A stretch of DNA of 64,000 nt from Heliopora coerulea. Taxonomy: Eukaryota > Cnidaria > Anthozoa > Scleralcyonacea > Helioporidae. This document shows positions 45,610 through 56,099 of this stretch, piece after piece. Numbering within the stretch: position 1 is the stretch's first letter; each line of letters begins with the position of its first letter. The position numbers and the translations under genes are program-made. The stretch covers positions 367,001 to 431,000 of the forward strand of contig JASJOG010000201.1 in assembly GCA_030142905.1 (NCBI GenBank), written 5' to 3'. Under the pieces are notes generated by a model. It had not been told where the DNA came from and made no database searches. It saw only the letters and a list, made by a program, of their open reading frames with translations.

Positions 45610-46000
45610 GGAAATCGGTTTAGTAGCACTTGGAATAATCGATTTGAACCTCGATGGCTAAGCAGCGATCAGAAAGGCTGTGTTATTGTGCAAGACCGAC
45701 TCATACCCCACGCTGCGAATTAGTCAAGATGAGTCAAAAAATGTGACCAATAGAAATACAGATATTTTTTGAATTCACCAATCATCTATCTCATATACAA
45801 GCCCCTGATGCTCTAGGGAGTCAGAACTCCCCACAGATGAGTCAAAATGGCTGATCTCCAGGGAAACGGGCATATTAGCCAATCAGACAGCCAGAATCTT
45901 GACTCAGATGAGTCAAAACTCACGCGGAAGACCGCTGTTTCTTGACTAGTATATTACTTTACCGAAACTTACTCGCAGCATGGAATTTGTTAACTGGACT
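45610..46000 (-). promoter_or_regulatory. promoter-like region before the captured exon
   Basis: Upstream of the minus-strand ATG lie three GATGAGTCA words (about 45729, 45837, 45906), each containing the AP-1/CREB-like TGAGTCA. There is one TGACTCA, and three CCAAT words in plus orientation (about 45747, 45777, 45880). This density is unusual for the window and fits a captured promoter. No TATA box is evident. Confidence 0.4.
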
Positions 46001-46148
46001 AAAATTTGAATGTTAATTAATCTGCAAGTACCGCTGCATGAAAATAGGTAACTGGACTATAGAGTTAGAACTTTGGCTAAAAGTCCGTAATTTTTACGTT
46101 AGTCGCGTGACTCGTTTGACAACCCCTGGATCCGCCCCTGCTGGTGAT

Positions 46149-46260
46149 GGTTAACAAGCACGAAGATTATCAAATCCAAAATCAGAAGTTCAAAATTGTC
46201 TTAGTCCATCGTCAGATCGACAAGTAGGCGGCAAATACAAAGTAAGCAGTCGTCCAGAAC
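46149..46260. repeat. degenerate tandem repeat, right block
   Basis: AAATCCAAAATCA, GTTCAAAATTGTCTTAGTCC and CAGATCGACAAGTAGG continue the array broken by the hAT element. Confidence 0.6.
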
Positions 46261-46609
46261 GTAAATGATGCTTAAATTACTCTTAATAACTTACCGAGCT
46301 AACTGGCACTCTTCCCACACGCACTTCCAAAGCATAGCCGACTAAAAACTCCATCAAGGTACCTCGAGGAAACCAGCGAAGGTTAACGAGTTGCCACTCC
46401 ACTTTGAACTTTTATAGCTTTCTGCATGGCTTCAAGCTGCCGTTTGATGAAATACGAGCAGCTCGGCGAGCGGTGGGTCTGGTGTCCCGATGTTTTGGAT
46501 AAATGCAATTTTTATAGAGCTTAAAATCGGTTCATCGCTAGATGATCAAGCCCAGTACTTTAGGAAAACAGTTGTCCATACCACATATGGGCTATCTCCG
46601 CGGCGCCAT

Positions 46610-46830
46610 GTTTATTTATACTTTTCCACTAGTTCACGACTAGTTCACTCTAATTGGGATTAAGGCGATTAGCCAATAGGAGGCAGTTTTGACTAGTTCA
46701 CTCAAACTGTCAGGGTGCTTTCAGCCAATAGGTGGTACTTTTGACTAGTTCACTCTAATTAAATCATTAGAGTCAACCAATCACAGTAAAGTTTCACTAG
46801 TTTCCTCCACGAAACCAGTGATTCCGTGTG
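46610..46830. repeat. dispersed ACTAGT-rich repeat, copy 2
   Basis: TTGACTAGTTCACTC occurs three times with CCAATAGG(A/T)GG words between. It matches 36.77-36.90 kb in order, including the TTTCCTCCACGAAA end. Confidence 0.55.
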
Positions 46831-47208
46831 ATTGAACATCTTACACACGCACATTCTGCTCCTTTGAGCATAATTAAGACACTAGAGTATTTTAGCACGG
46901 TAAATATGTTGTGTGAAAACAAAAGTAGCAGCATTTTAATATTCTATGCAATAAAGAATAATTCAACATTTCTATACATACAGAATTGCCCATAATGCAA
47001 TAGAAGCATAACATGGCTATAGCGTGATAAGGCTTTGCCATCCATGTACACAAGGGCGTGTTATGCGTGATCACTGCATGCTATCGTGCACACCTCCACA
47101 ATAAGCGAATCAGTGCGATTGTTTACATGATTGGTAACATAATACGGCGGCAGTAAATGTCATAAAGAAATTAGGGATGGAGCCAGGAAAGTACTTTTTT
47201 TAGATGGA

Positions 47209-47364
47209 ATGGAAAAAGCTGACAAGAGACGAGTTCTGAAAGCATATTATAAGAACCGAGATTCAGCAAAACAGAGAAGAAAAGTTATCCGTGGCAAAAG
47301 AAAAAAGAAAACTGACAAGTCATTAGAGCAGGAAGGGAAAACATATGAGGCTGGAGCCTTATAG
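47209..47364 (+). pseudogene. C-terminal tail of a DNA transposase-like protein
   Basis: A 51-codon frame reads MEKADKRRVLKAYYKNRDSA, then KQRRKVIRGKRKKK and EQEGKTYEAGAL before a stop. Basic tails ending in EG(T/K)TYEAG(G/A)F/L follow the transposase in Mutator- or Kolobok-like proteins of cnidarians, as I remember them. No catalytic domain is present upstream. Confidence 0.35.
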
Positions 47365-48749
47365 ACCACTATAAGTCCATACATTACTGTTTGAGACATT
47401 TCATTGCTATTATCCTAGTAACAAACAGAATGTTTTACTTTAAAGCTGTTTTTCTCAACTTAACAAAGTCGGCCGATTACCAATATTTCATGCAAGGTAT
47501 CTCAAAGAATATGTAAGCAGTTACTATGAAACTTTCAGGAATTATAAAACATGCATGTACCTAGGAGATGAACCATAAGAATATAATTCTGCTGCATAAT
47601 CATGAAATAATTTACTCTTAAGTCAAACAGCTCATCACATACTGGCCACATTGAAAAGGTTAATCGTTGATTATAGCTACCTTTTAAATAGCAGATTAAT
47701 GATTTTGGTTCATCTCCTAGGTAATATAATAAGTGATTAATTAAAAGTTATTCCAGACTCATACCACCACTAGTTATTTAGTTATCGTGTTTGAAATTTA
47801 ACCCAATTTTTTACCATGGAGGGTAACGTAGCTTGGTAACCATGACAACTACCCTGCGGTGAATAGTGTATTTTTGGTCTACCTAACCCTCCCCCTCACT
47901 AGATGCACATAAATTTCCACTTTGTAAAAAATTCAGAAATTTCCTTATTTTTGTATAAGACCACCTTAAAGATTACGTAACCCTATCTGTTAGGAAGAGA
48001 ATGGACTTTTTTGGTGGATAATATCACTACCCCTCAGGTAGTAATGTTGCTGTTTTAAGATTTGCCATTTCTACGACGAAGAGAAAACAGAAGGACGTTT
48101 TTTGTTTGGAAAGATCTTGTATTTCAGACACAAGCAACCTGTCTGTCAAATCAAGTTGTAAGGATCTGTTTAAAAACCATGAACAAATAGAGCTTATTTA
48201 CGTTTGTGAGTCTGGCCAAAATATTTAACACTTCAACAATAAAAGAATACTTTTTTTTCTCATTTCTTTGAAACGTACAGTATCTTCTAGATCATCGATA
48301 GAAATTGGTCTAAGCTCAGCAAATCCAGCCGAATGTTTGCTAATTGTGAAGGGAAAATACAAAGCCATACCCAGGACACTCGACTGAACCACTCTGCTCG
48401 AGTACCCCTCCAATGACATTTTTTGAACTCTCTAATTCGGACTCGGCTCGTGTGATCAAAATCAGGCTGACGAGTATTTGTTGGTGATGGTAGATCCTCC
48501 AGGTTAGTGTAGTTTTGAGAAAGACTGTTGACTTTTGATGACCCGAAACGTTTCTGTTTCCTTCATAATCTCGTCTCCACAGCCAAAAAGAGGTTTTCCG
48601 AGGGTTTGATAATAACTCCGAGTAAAAAGTAATGGATATGTAACTTGGAGTTAGACAAAACTCCACCACTCAACACTCCAGTACTCAATGTTGCGACTTA
48701 CTAAAGTACTTGGTTGCTCATGCCTGTAAATACTCAATACTGCTGTTTG
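47365..48749. other. no gene seen
   Basis: AT-rich. Overlapping minus frames at 48225-48669 show no family. A GATGACCCGAAACG word at about 48536 recalls Penelope-type 3' ends but is isolated. Confidence 0.4.
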
Positions 48750-49738
48750 GATAATTCATGAAAGGATGATCTAAATGGAGCGGGAAGCGGGCAAATGGCG
48801 CGGGGCTAGGGTAAGTGGCGCGGATCGCAGGTAAATTGGCGCGGGTCGCCATGTCGAATTTGCAGAGAAGCAAGGGTGGCGTCAGGAATTCCCCGACGCA
48901 GGGGCAAAAGTTTAAGTGCAGGAAAATTTATCATTTTTTTTTGGAAATGAATGCATATGCATGGATAAATGAACAATTCGTTTTTGTACCGACTATTTTT
49001 GTACCTTAGGCACAAAGTCGCGTTTGAATAGTCCGTAGTATTCTAACCCTGCAAAGCCACAAAACAACAAAGGTGATACTGATAATTATGGCTTTAGGCC
49101 AGCTTGCCCAGCCACATCAGTGTCAGTTTGCTTTTTCGTTTGTTTTCACATTATTCTCTCCGATTTTCTAGTAAAAATTCTTTCCCAGTTTATTATTCAC
49201 ATTTAAGGTAGATAATTCGTTTTTCCTTTTACCAGTTTGAGAAAATAAACATGAATATTTAAAGTTTCCCCACATATGTCGTTCCCCGACGAATTGTTTA
49301 ATTTCCCCCGACGAGGGACTAAGGTTACCCGACGGGGGCCTGTAGCCCCCTTGTCTCCCCTCTGGGACCACCCCTGCGGAGAAGATTAACGTGCAAACTC
49401 TAAGCTGCACGCTCAATGCAATAACACTAAAGTATGCAGGTCAACTATAACAAGGAGTACTTTGAATGAACTGAAATTCCATTAAAACATATACCCAACG
49501 TACTTCCATTGTCCACGTACTGCCACGGCTCACCTGGATGCGACTTTGGGCAAAGATAGTAATAATGAAGTTCAGTTCATTCAAAGTACTCCTTGTTATA
49601 ATTGACCTGCATACTTTAGCATTATTGCGTTGAGCGCGCAGCTTAGAGATTGCACGTTAATCTTCTCAGCAAATTCGACATGGCCACCCGCGCCAATTTA
49701 TCCGCTCCCCACTCCATTTAGATCATCCCATTCATGAA
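48750..49738. repeat. long foldback element
   Basis: The arms are inverted copies. The left has ATTCATGAA..GGATGATCTAAATGGAG, AAATTGGCGCGGGT and CCATGTCGAATTTGC. The right has the complements GCAAATTCGACATGG, ACCCGCGCCAATTTAT and CTCCATTTAGATCATCC. The inner arms continue (GAGAAGATTAACGTGCAA, TGCAGGTCAA, AAGGAGTACTTTGAATGAACTGAA). The left arm is split by a MITE at 48871-49376. Without it the element would be about 480 bp with arms of about 200 bp. Confidence 0.75.
48871..49376. mobile_element. hAT-type MITE inserted in the foldback arm
   Basis: Ends CAAGGGTGGCGTCAGGAATTCCCC-like (left) and GGGACCACCCCTG (right) belong to the family of 4912-5276 and 37245-37601. The target duplication is CAGAGAAG/CGGAGAAG (7 of 8). 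The uninterrupted opposite arm (AAATTCGACAT preceded by CTTCTCAGC) shows the pre-insertion sequence and confirms the borders. Confidence 0.75.
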
Positions 49739-49942
49739 TACTCAAAGAATATTTAACAATTGAAAATTATTGCTCGTCCCCAGGTATAAACAGTGGTTAA
49801 CATTGTTCCCCCATGTTTGATATTTGCCGAGACTAACCTCTTCAATGTACGTAGGCAGATTAACCAACATATGAACAAAGCCCAAATGTTCAAAAACTAC
49901 AGAAACTGACAAACCTACTCCTCATCCTGTCCTAACCCCAGT

Positions 49943-50040
49943 ACATATTCCTAATCCTAATCCTAATCCTAGTCCTTATCCTAACCCTAGCTTTAACCCT
50001 ATCTCTAATCCTAACCTCGACCATAACCCTTACCCTGAAC
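49943..50040. repeat. degenerate telomere-like (CCTAAT/CCCTAA) tract
   Basis: CCTAATCCTAATCCTAATCC continues into CCTAACCCTAG and AACCCTATC variants for about 100 bp. The basic word is the complement of TTAGGG/TTAGGA. It is interstitial, with unique sequence on both sides. Confidence 0.75.
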
Positions 50041-52344
50041 CACATCTTAGCTCCAACCCCTTATTAACATGCATTATCTAACCCCCTATTTAGGATGTTC
50101 GTGGCTTACCGCACATTGTACCGGGATCTAAATACTTGAATTTTAACTTTATGATTATTTTTACTTTCGTTTTATTCCGCATAAGGATATCTTTTTTTAA
50201 AAAGTTGAAAACAGAAATGTCTAAAATCAGGTATTCTGATCGATGTTCTGTTATGGTACATCACCTTTAAAAATAGGTTGGATTGTTGGTCCACCACTAC
50301 ATACAAGAATAACACCAAAAGGTTTTTAAAAGGAGCCGTCTTGACTCTCCCTATACTTTTTGGGGGGGTCTAAAAATGTAAAGTTAAGAGATTAGTCTGG
50401 GAGAATGTGGGGCAATGGCTTGGTTAAAGTTACTAGATGTGATTAATATAAGAAGGAAGGGGATAGGAAGGAAGGATTGGGATTTTTCCGCTCTCAAGTT
50501 CACCAGTTTTTCCACTATTTGGGTTTTTGCTATTCCAGTGTTTGCTCCGTCAAACTCACGACACTTCACAGGCGAATAAGGAATTTTGAGAAATGAGGAA
50601 AGGCAAAAATGTTTTTTTACAAATTCATGCCCCATTGTGGCATTCCAGTGGAGGAATGTTTATGCTACAGTCGTTCCCAGTGTTTTCTGAACTTGAATTT
50701 CTTCAACTTACTCTTTCTTTTCTTTGAGGTTTGTTCTAATTCCCTTGAAAATTATTATCTATCTTCCTGGTAGTCAACATATTCAATGTTGACTGCCAAT
50801 TTAATCGAGCAGAAAGTCACATGGCAACTAATCAAATAAACAAAGGCCCATGTCCAGCGAGCCACCGCCTAAATCCGTCCCGGCACATTAACCCAAGAAA
50901 AGGAGATGTCGGTGGGTTTAAGGGTTAAAACACAAACTGCCATGGTTTATGATTTTCTAAATAATAAAAATAAAGTCCAAATTACAGGTACGTTCAATCT
51001 TGACACCATCGCCTACACCGTTGTCAGCACAGATAGAAATCTCATATAACACATATTGTTCTGTGTTCAAAGATGTCTAAAAAGTCTCTTTAAAAAGAAA
51101 AAAACATAAAACAATAATACAATAAATCAACACTGGCAGCCAACGACTGTACGTTTGTTGTTCAGGTATTCATAGATAACAAATTGACAAATCAAGCGAC
51201 CAAGGACAATTTCCAACTTGCAAACAAAGCGAACAAAAGCAGCCCCCACCTCTGCAGTTCCACCCTCTCCTACACAACCAGACAGTAAGTTCACGGGAGC
51301 AGAGTCCCTGCAGGATCCCATCCGCACCGGTCCACCTTCACGTGGCCCCAAGATTATGAGTGAGTTGAGGATTTTTGCTATATTCTCGCAGAATAGTCCA
51401 GTTGCCTTTCATGTCGGTTTTCAATGAAGATACCACGCAGAATCGCATACAAAGTGGATTGGCCTTCAACACCTCAAAAATAATCCGTCGCTTAAGAGTT
51501 AACAAGTAGCTAAAAAAACTGGAAATGGCATTCATCGCACCTCACCTTTTATTGCGGACTTTCTGCAAAATTTTTAATTAATTCTAGCCAGAAAATTCTC
51601 TCGAACTATCACCACAAAAACAAGGCGAATTAGACTTATTTAAAAACACTTCTTAAAATTCATTAAAAATTCGTGAGGATAAGACAAAAGAAAATCATAA
51701 GCGTGTCCGATCTACATATACGTTACAAAGATACATGTGCCTTTATATGTGAAGAAGTTGAATTTTTTCGGCTTACGAACGATAAATTTCCATTTGCGGA
51801 TTAGGGTATTTAAGAGCTGAATTTCATAAGAGATTTAAAAAACTTGCAGTTCATGCTTTATCGGGATTTAAATATTACCTAAAAACACATTAATAATTCA
51901 CGAAGAGAACACAATAGGTTTTGCCTCCTAATTAGTATGCTGTAAATCGGATACACAATACTAATTTGAATTATGAACTTCTTCCTTCGATTTTCTACGT
52001 TAAAATTTACTGAAATTTCAAAATAACCGCATAACATAGCCATTTAAATGTATTCGTATTTTAAGAAAGATACAATATTCGCGTCCGATCTGTATGCGAT
52101 TTACTACGGCACGCCTGGTAAATCCCATACAGATCGGCTGCTCATATTGTATCCTTACATAAAAGAATATAAAAATAGCAGCTATTATTACATATGGTCG
52201 ATGACATTGACAAGGATAATGAAAATCATACTGTCGATGTGAATGATGGGAATGAAAATGAGAAGGAGAGGGAAAATAAAAATAGAAATGATAACAATAA
52301 ATATGATGACTTAACCTTAATACGTCAGGTATCTAAGAGTTGGC
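50041..52344. other. no gene seen
   Basis: AT-rich, with scattered short frames without motifs. The Pro/Ser/Thr-rich plus frame at 51218-51427 and its minus shadow have no family match. Confidence 0.4.
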
Positions 52345-52512
52345 AAATTATCGAACCCGCATCTTAGCTCGCCATCTAATTTTTAGTAGCTCAATTGTTA
52401 GAGCGTTTTAACGGTCATCAGAAGGTTACAGGCTCAATCACCGTCTGGGGCTCAGAATTAGTTTGCTTTTCTTAAGTTAATTAGAGCGTGACAAACATCC
52501 AACGAACATCCT
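52345..52512 (+). repeat. tRNA-derived SINE, copy 2
   Basis: It shows AGTAGCTCAATTGTTAGAGCG (A-box like), GGCTCAATCACCG (B-box, damaged), then TCTGGGGCTCAGAATT. It ends TTAGAGCGTGACAAACATCC and AACGAACATCC. It shares a 5' flank (CGAACCCGCATCTTAGCTC) and 3' tail with copy 3. Confidence 0.7.
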
Positions 52513-52589
52513 AGAATATCTCCACCCTCTCACATTCCAAATATCACTCGTACTTAACAGAATTACGAAGATATTGTAACTGCCTGACA

Positions 52590-52752
52590 AGCTGCAAATA
52601 TGTCGAACTTGCACCTTAGCTCACCATCTGGTAGCTCAATGTTTAGAGTTTCATCGTTCATCAGATGGTTTTGGGCTCGGTCCCAGTCTGGGACTCAGAA
52701 ATTGTTTTTCTGAAGCTAATTTGAGCTTGACAAACATTCAACAAACATCTGT
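52590..52752 (+). repeat. tRNA-derived SINE, copy 3
   Basis: It carries CTGGTAGCTCAATGTTTAGAG, GGGCTCGGTCCCAG, TCTGGGACTCAGAAATTG and the tail TTTGAGCTTGACAAACATTC. With copy 2, 250 bp upstream, the order and spacing of all blocks are conserved from 5' flank to tail, so the SINE unit is about 160 bp. Confidence 0.7.
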
Positions 52753-53399
52753 GATAGCGGGTAATGTTGATGAGATTGATAATGACTACGAGACGGGAAA
52801 TGACAACAATAAAATAATGAAAACGACAGTGACCACTAACAAGGTCTATGATAGCAACAATCAAAGGCAATGAAAGGCGTAGTCGCAACGACAGATGACA
52901 ACAATAACGACAACTACAGTATGATCATGATCATGATTAAGATGATGAAGAAATTGAGAATAACAGTAAGAATACATTATTTACATTACAATACATTACA
53001 ATAAATTATCATCATTTGATAATTTTAATAAAAGCATTAATTACATTAAAAATAACAACACAAGCAACATACCATCTACTGTTCAGAATCAACATTAATC
53101 AACAGTCTCAAAATTGCTGGATAAAAATACTTTCATCCACCTCAAAACGAACCTATGATATCATATAAATTAGTCTGACAGTATGTTAAAAACACTTTTG
53201 CATTATGTGAAGTACGGTTTATCTTTCATGATGCACATATGTTAGTTTGTAAAGCCAGTCAGCACCAACCTTACAGATTAACGTCTTACTCAAACCAGTT
53301 TTTGAGCAAATATTGTGGGACTGCAATCAAGAGTTGATTGGCTCATAACTTAATTTTCATGATCATCTTACACTGCTTAAGTTACAGTGGATAAAACAT

Positions 53400-53490
53400 T
53401 TATTGAGTTCAGTAGGACTTGAACTTGCACCTTTAAGTTACGGTACTATTGTTCAATCAATTTAGTTATCCAGTCAACCGGAATCGATCA
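53400..53490 (-). repeat. tRNA-like SINE head, minus strand
   Basis: On the minus strand a TGGATAACTAAATTG word (A-box like) precedes a perfect B box, AGTTCAAGTCC, by about 40 bp. No intact cloverleaf forms. It is a different sequence from the three SINE copies described here. Confidence 0.4.
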
Positions 53491-54949
53491 GTGCTACTGT
53501 ACATCAGGAATTCTCTCGGTAAATCAATGCTGCTCCATGAGGATGTCCAGTAGTTTGGTTCTTGTATTTTACAGTCATCCTTAAAATAATAAGAACAGAA
53601 AATCTCAAGATTATCCAACACTGAGACAGTAAACTAAATAATTCAGTCGACTTGAGCAGAATTTTAACTCCTAGTTCAGTGACGAGACCACTGCTCAGCA
53701 AATACATTAAATAAATTAGTAAACTGCAGGGCAAAAATTGACTTAAGCAGAATTTGGACTCAAGTCTTCACGTGGAGGCACGAATACGATTTATGTTTGA
53801 AGTTTGTATTGCACAGGGACGATTTTCAGGCGAAATAAAGTTACGTTCACTCTGACGTTATGCATTGCGAGCGCACTACAATTATGTGACTGGTATAACT
53901 TTAGATAAAATTGCACAATACAATTGGCTGCACAATACAATTGCTTAGCATACCCTTGAGCAATATACCTTTTTTATGGACGATTGATTTTTATGACGAT
54001 AGTCCCTCAACTTCATGAATTACTGGCAATTTTACAAACTTGCGGAGAGAGGTTGACAAACGAACCAAGTTAATTTGAGTCTTTACAAAATTTTGGAATC
54101 GAAAAGCGCTTATTCTTGTGTGTTCAAATTTGAAATCAGAATCTCAATCATATTTTCAGATCAAATCTAAAATTTAGATAGATTTAGTTAACAGTATTTT
54201 TAAAATATATGAACTGAACAATTATGCCACTAGAGGTCTCCCCTTATGGAGTAAAATCGTCTTGCGTTAGCCATAGTAAAATAGCAGAGTACTCGTCGTT
54301 AGTAGCAACTGGAGGTCTCCATTCACGAGTAAAATCGTCTGGCAGTAGTAAAATACTGTAAATCGTCTGGCCGAAGAAAAATACTAGACTACTCGTATTT
54401 AAAAGGTTCACCAGGACGAACAGTGCCATATCTAGGGGGTGGGTGGCTTCACTGGGGCGTTTACCTGGTCGCAAAATTTTATGGGGCGATAGTTTAAGAA
54501 ACAAAAATTCAACTTTTTTGTTCTATTCTTTTCAGGATTCAACAATATTCTGCAAAGCTCAACATAATGTTAAATCAATTTCACGACTTCTCATCGTTAA
54601 TTGACAATTTTACACTTGTCAAGGCTCGGAAACGCCTGTTTTAAATTTTCAATTAATATTGAGTAACAAAGAACAAAAAGTACAAAAAACATTTGTTCTT
54701 GTTGAAGTGTCTCGTTTAGCAGTATACTGATATTACCTGTATATAATTATTAAAATGTAAGAAGAGTGGAGTGTGTTGGGGGGAAGGGGGGGGGGGGGGG
54801 GTCGGCACTAGAACGTTACCACTGAAACCAAGTAATCGTGCGGAGATTGGGCCTAAAAAATTAAGAATATTTATTCACCTGATATCCTATTACCTGAGAT
54901 TCAAAATAATCCTGAAATGTCAATAGCTCTAAGATTCAGAATTATCGCG
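53491..54949. other. no gene; short 70-bp duplication and G-run
   Basis: At 54235-54392 two units of about 70 bp repeat GGAGTAAAATCGTC and GAGTACTCGTCG words. A CAGTGCCATATCTAGGGGG end-like word at 54421 lacks a convincing partner. A long G-run lies at about 54778-54800. Confidence 0.4.
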
Positions 54950-54955
54950 AGTGTC

Positions 54956-55027
54956 ATGATTAGGATTAGGGTTACGATTAGGGTAAGGATCATAATCCTA
55001 ACCCTAATCCTAACCTTAATCCTAACC
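54956..55027. repeat. head-to-head telomere-like tract
   Basis: GATTAGGATTAGGGTTACG and GATTAGGGTAAGG on the left meet ATCCTAACCCTAATCC and TTAATCCTAACCG on the right. TTAGGG and CCCTAA words thus face each other around about 54990. Confidence 0.75.
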
Positions 55028-56099
55028 GTAGATGAGTTACTCCCGGTGACATTTTAACCTAAATCCCAACGACTATTTCCAACAAGTTATCTAGTAAAAA
55101 AATATTAATTTTCTAGTCCCAGTCTCCAAACGCCTACCTAGTCTCAGTGGTTACGTTCCAGAGGCGAACGTTGGAGAGGGCCCAGGGGAGGCACCTTCAG
55201 CAGAACTTGATCTAGGTGAGTTAGCACTTAGGTACAGCCCTAGGGAATAAGACAATGATCTCGGATCAGAAAGAGTTCTTACCTGGCTATAAATGTCGTC
55301 GGGACGCAGTAGCAGACCAAACAACATAAAGGTCTCAGAAATAGCAACTCGGACGCGAGAAAACGAAAAGAGGTGGTATTCAGTTGCAACTGGAAAACCA
55401 AGCGAGAATGGTAGTGTATAAGGAAAATCAGAGCCCAGAAAGAACCCGGAACAAATCCAACAAACTCAGCCAAAGACTAGAAATACATGCACGCAACAAC
55501 CCTTCGCCCACCCTTCCAATATATTACTCGAGAATCCAAGTAACAATGATAATTTTTCAAAATTCTCAAAAAGACAAATCCTCATGACTAACTGGAAGAG
55601 GACATGCAATAAAAAAAATCCACACAGAATTTGGCCGCAAATAAACAACAATCCAAACTGGAAATTATTTTATATTTTGACTGCTTATGGTCATATTTAC
55701 GTTTAAAATTTCAAATCTGCTTTATTAAGACAAAAAGTTCGGTGAGAATAACGTTCAACGGCTTAACAAATGGTAAGATGTCCATCCTTACAATTAAATT
55801 ATTAAACAACGAATGATAGGATCAATACCCTGAGTTATTTGCGGGTTTATGGTAATTCGTGTAATTTTCCAATTAGACTTCTCCCTCATTTTGTCTTAAA
55901 GAAAGATTGTTTTATTAGATGACCAGACTTTCCGTCTTAAAAGTGGAGCATTCTCATAGGTTATCAAACGGATACCGGCATTACGGACAGCTCATGAATG
56001 AATATTTTTCTGACATTTTCTTGACTTTAAAATTGATAAATTATACGTTACCTCAAAGTTGGTTACAAATGTCTTTAACATCTGCTATGATAAGGGTTT
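55028..56099. other. no gene seen
   Basis: AT-rich with short overlapping frames. No domain, no TIR or LTR borders. Confidence 0.4.

Larger units (their letters stand above)
43703..46140 (-). mobile_element. hAT element (2,438 bp) with perfect TIR and 8-bp TSD
   Basis: Ends are perfect inverted copies of CAGGGGCGGATCCAGG (43703-43718 and 46125-46140). The host CTGGTGAT is duplicated at 43695-43702 and 46141-46148. Inside, on the minus strand, are a promoter-like region, two exons of a vertnin-like gene, and the C-terminal dimerisation domain of a hAT transposase. The element is too short for a full hAT transposase, so it is non-autonomous. The perfect ends suggest recent movement. Confidence 0.9.

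Noticed and set aside
54421..54815. Element between CAGTGCCATATCTAGGGGG and GGTCGGCACTAG
   Set aside because: End similarity is short, rests on G-runs and lacks a target duplication.
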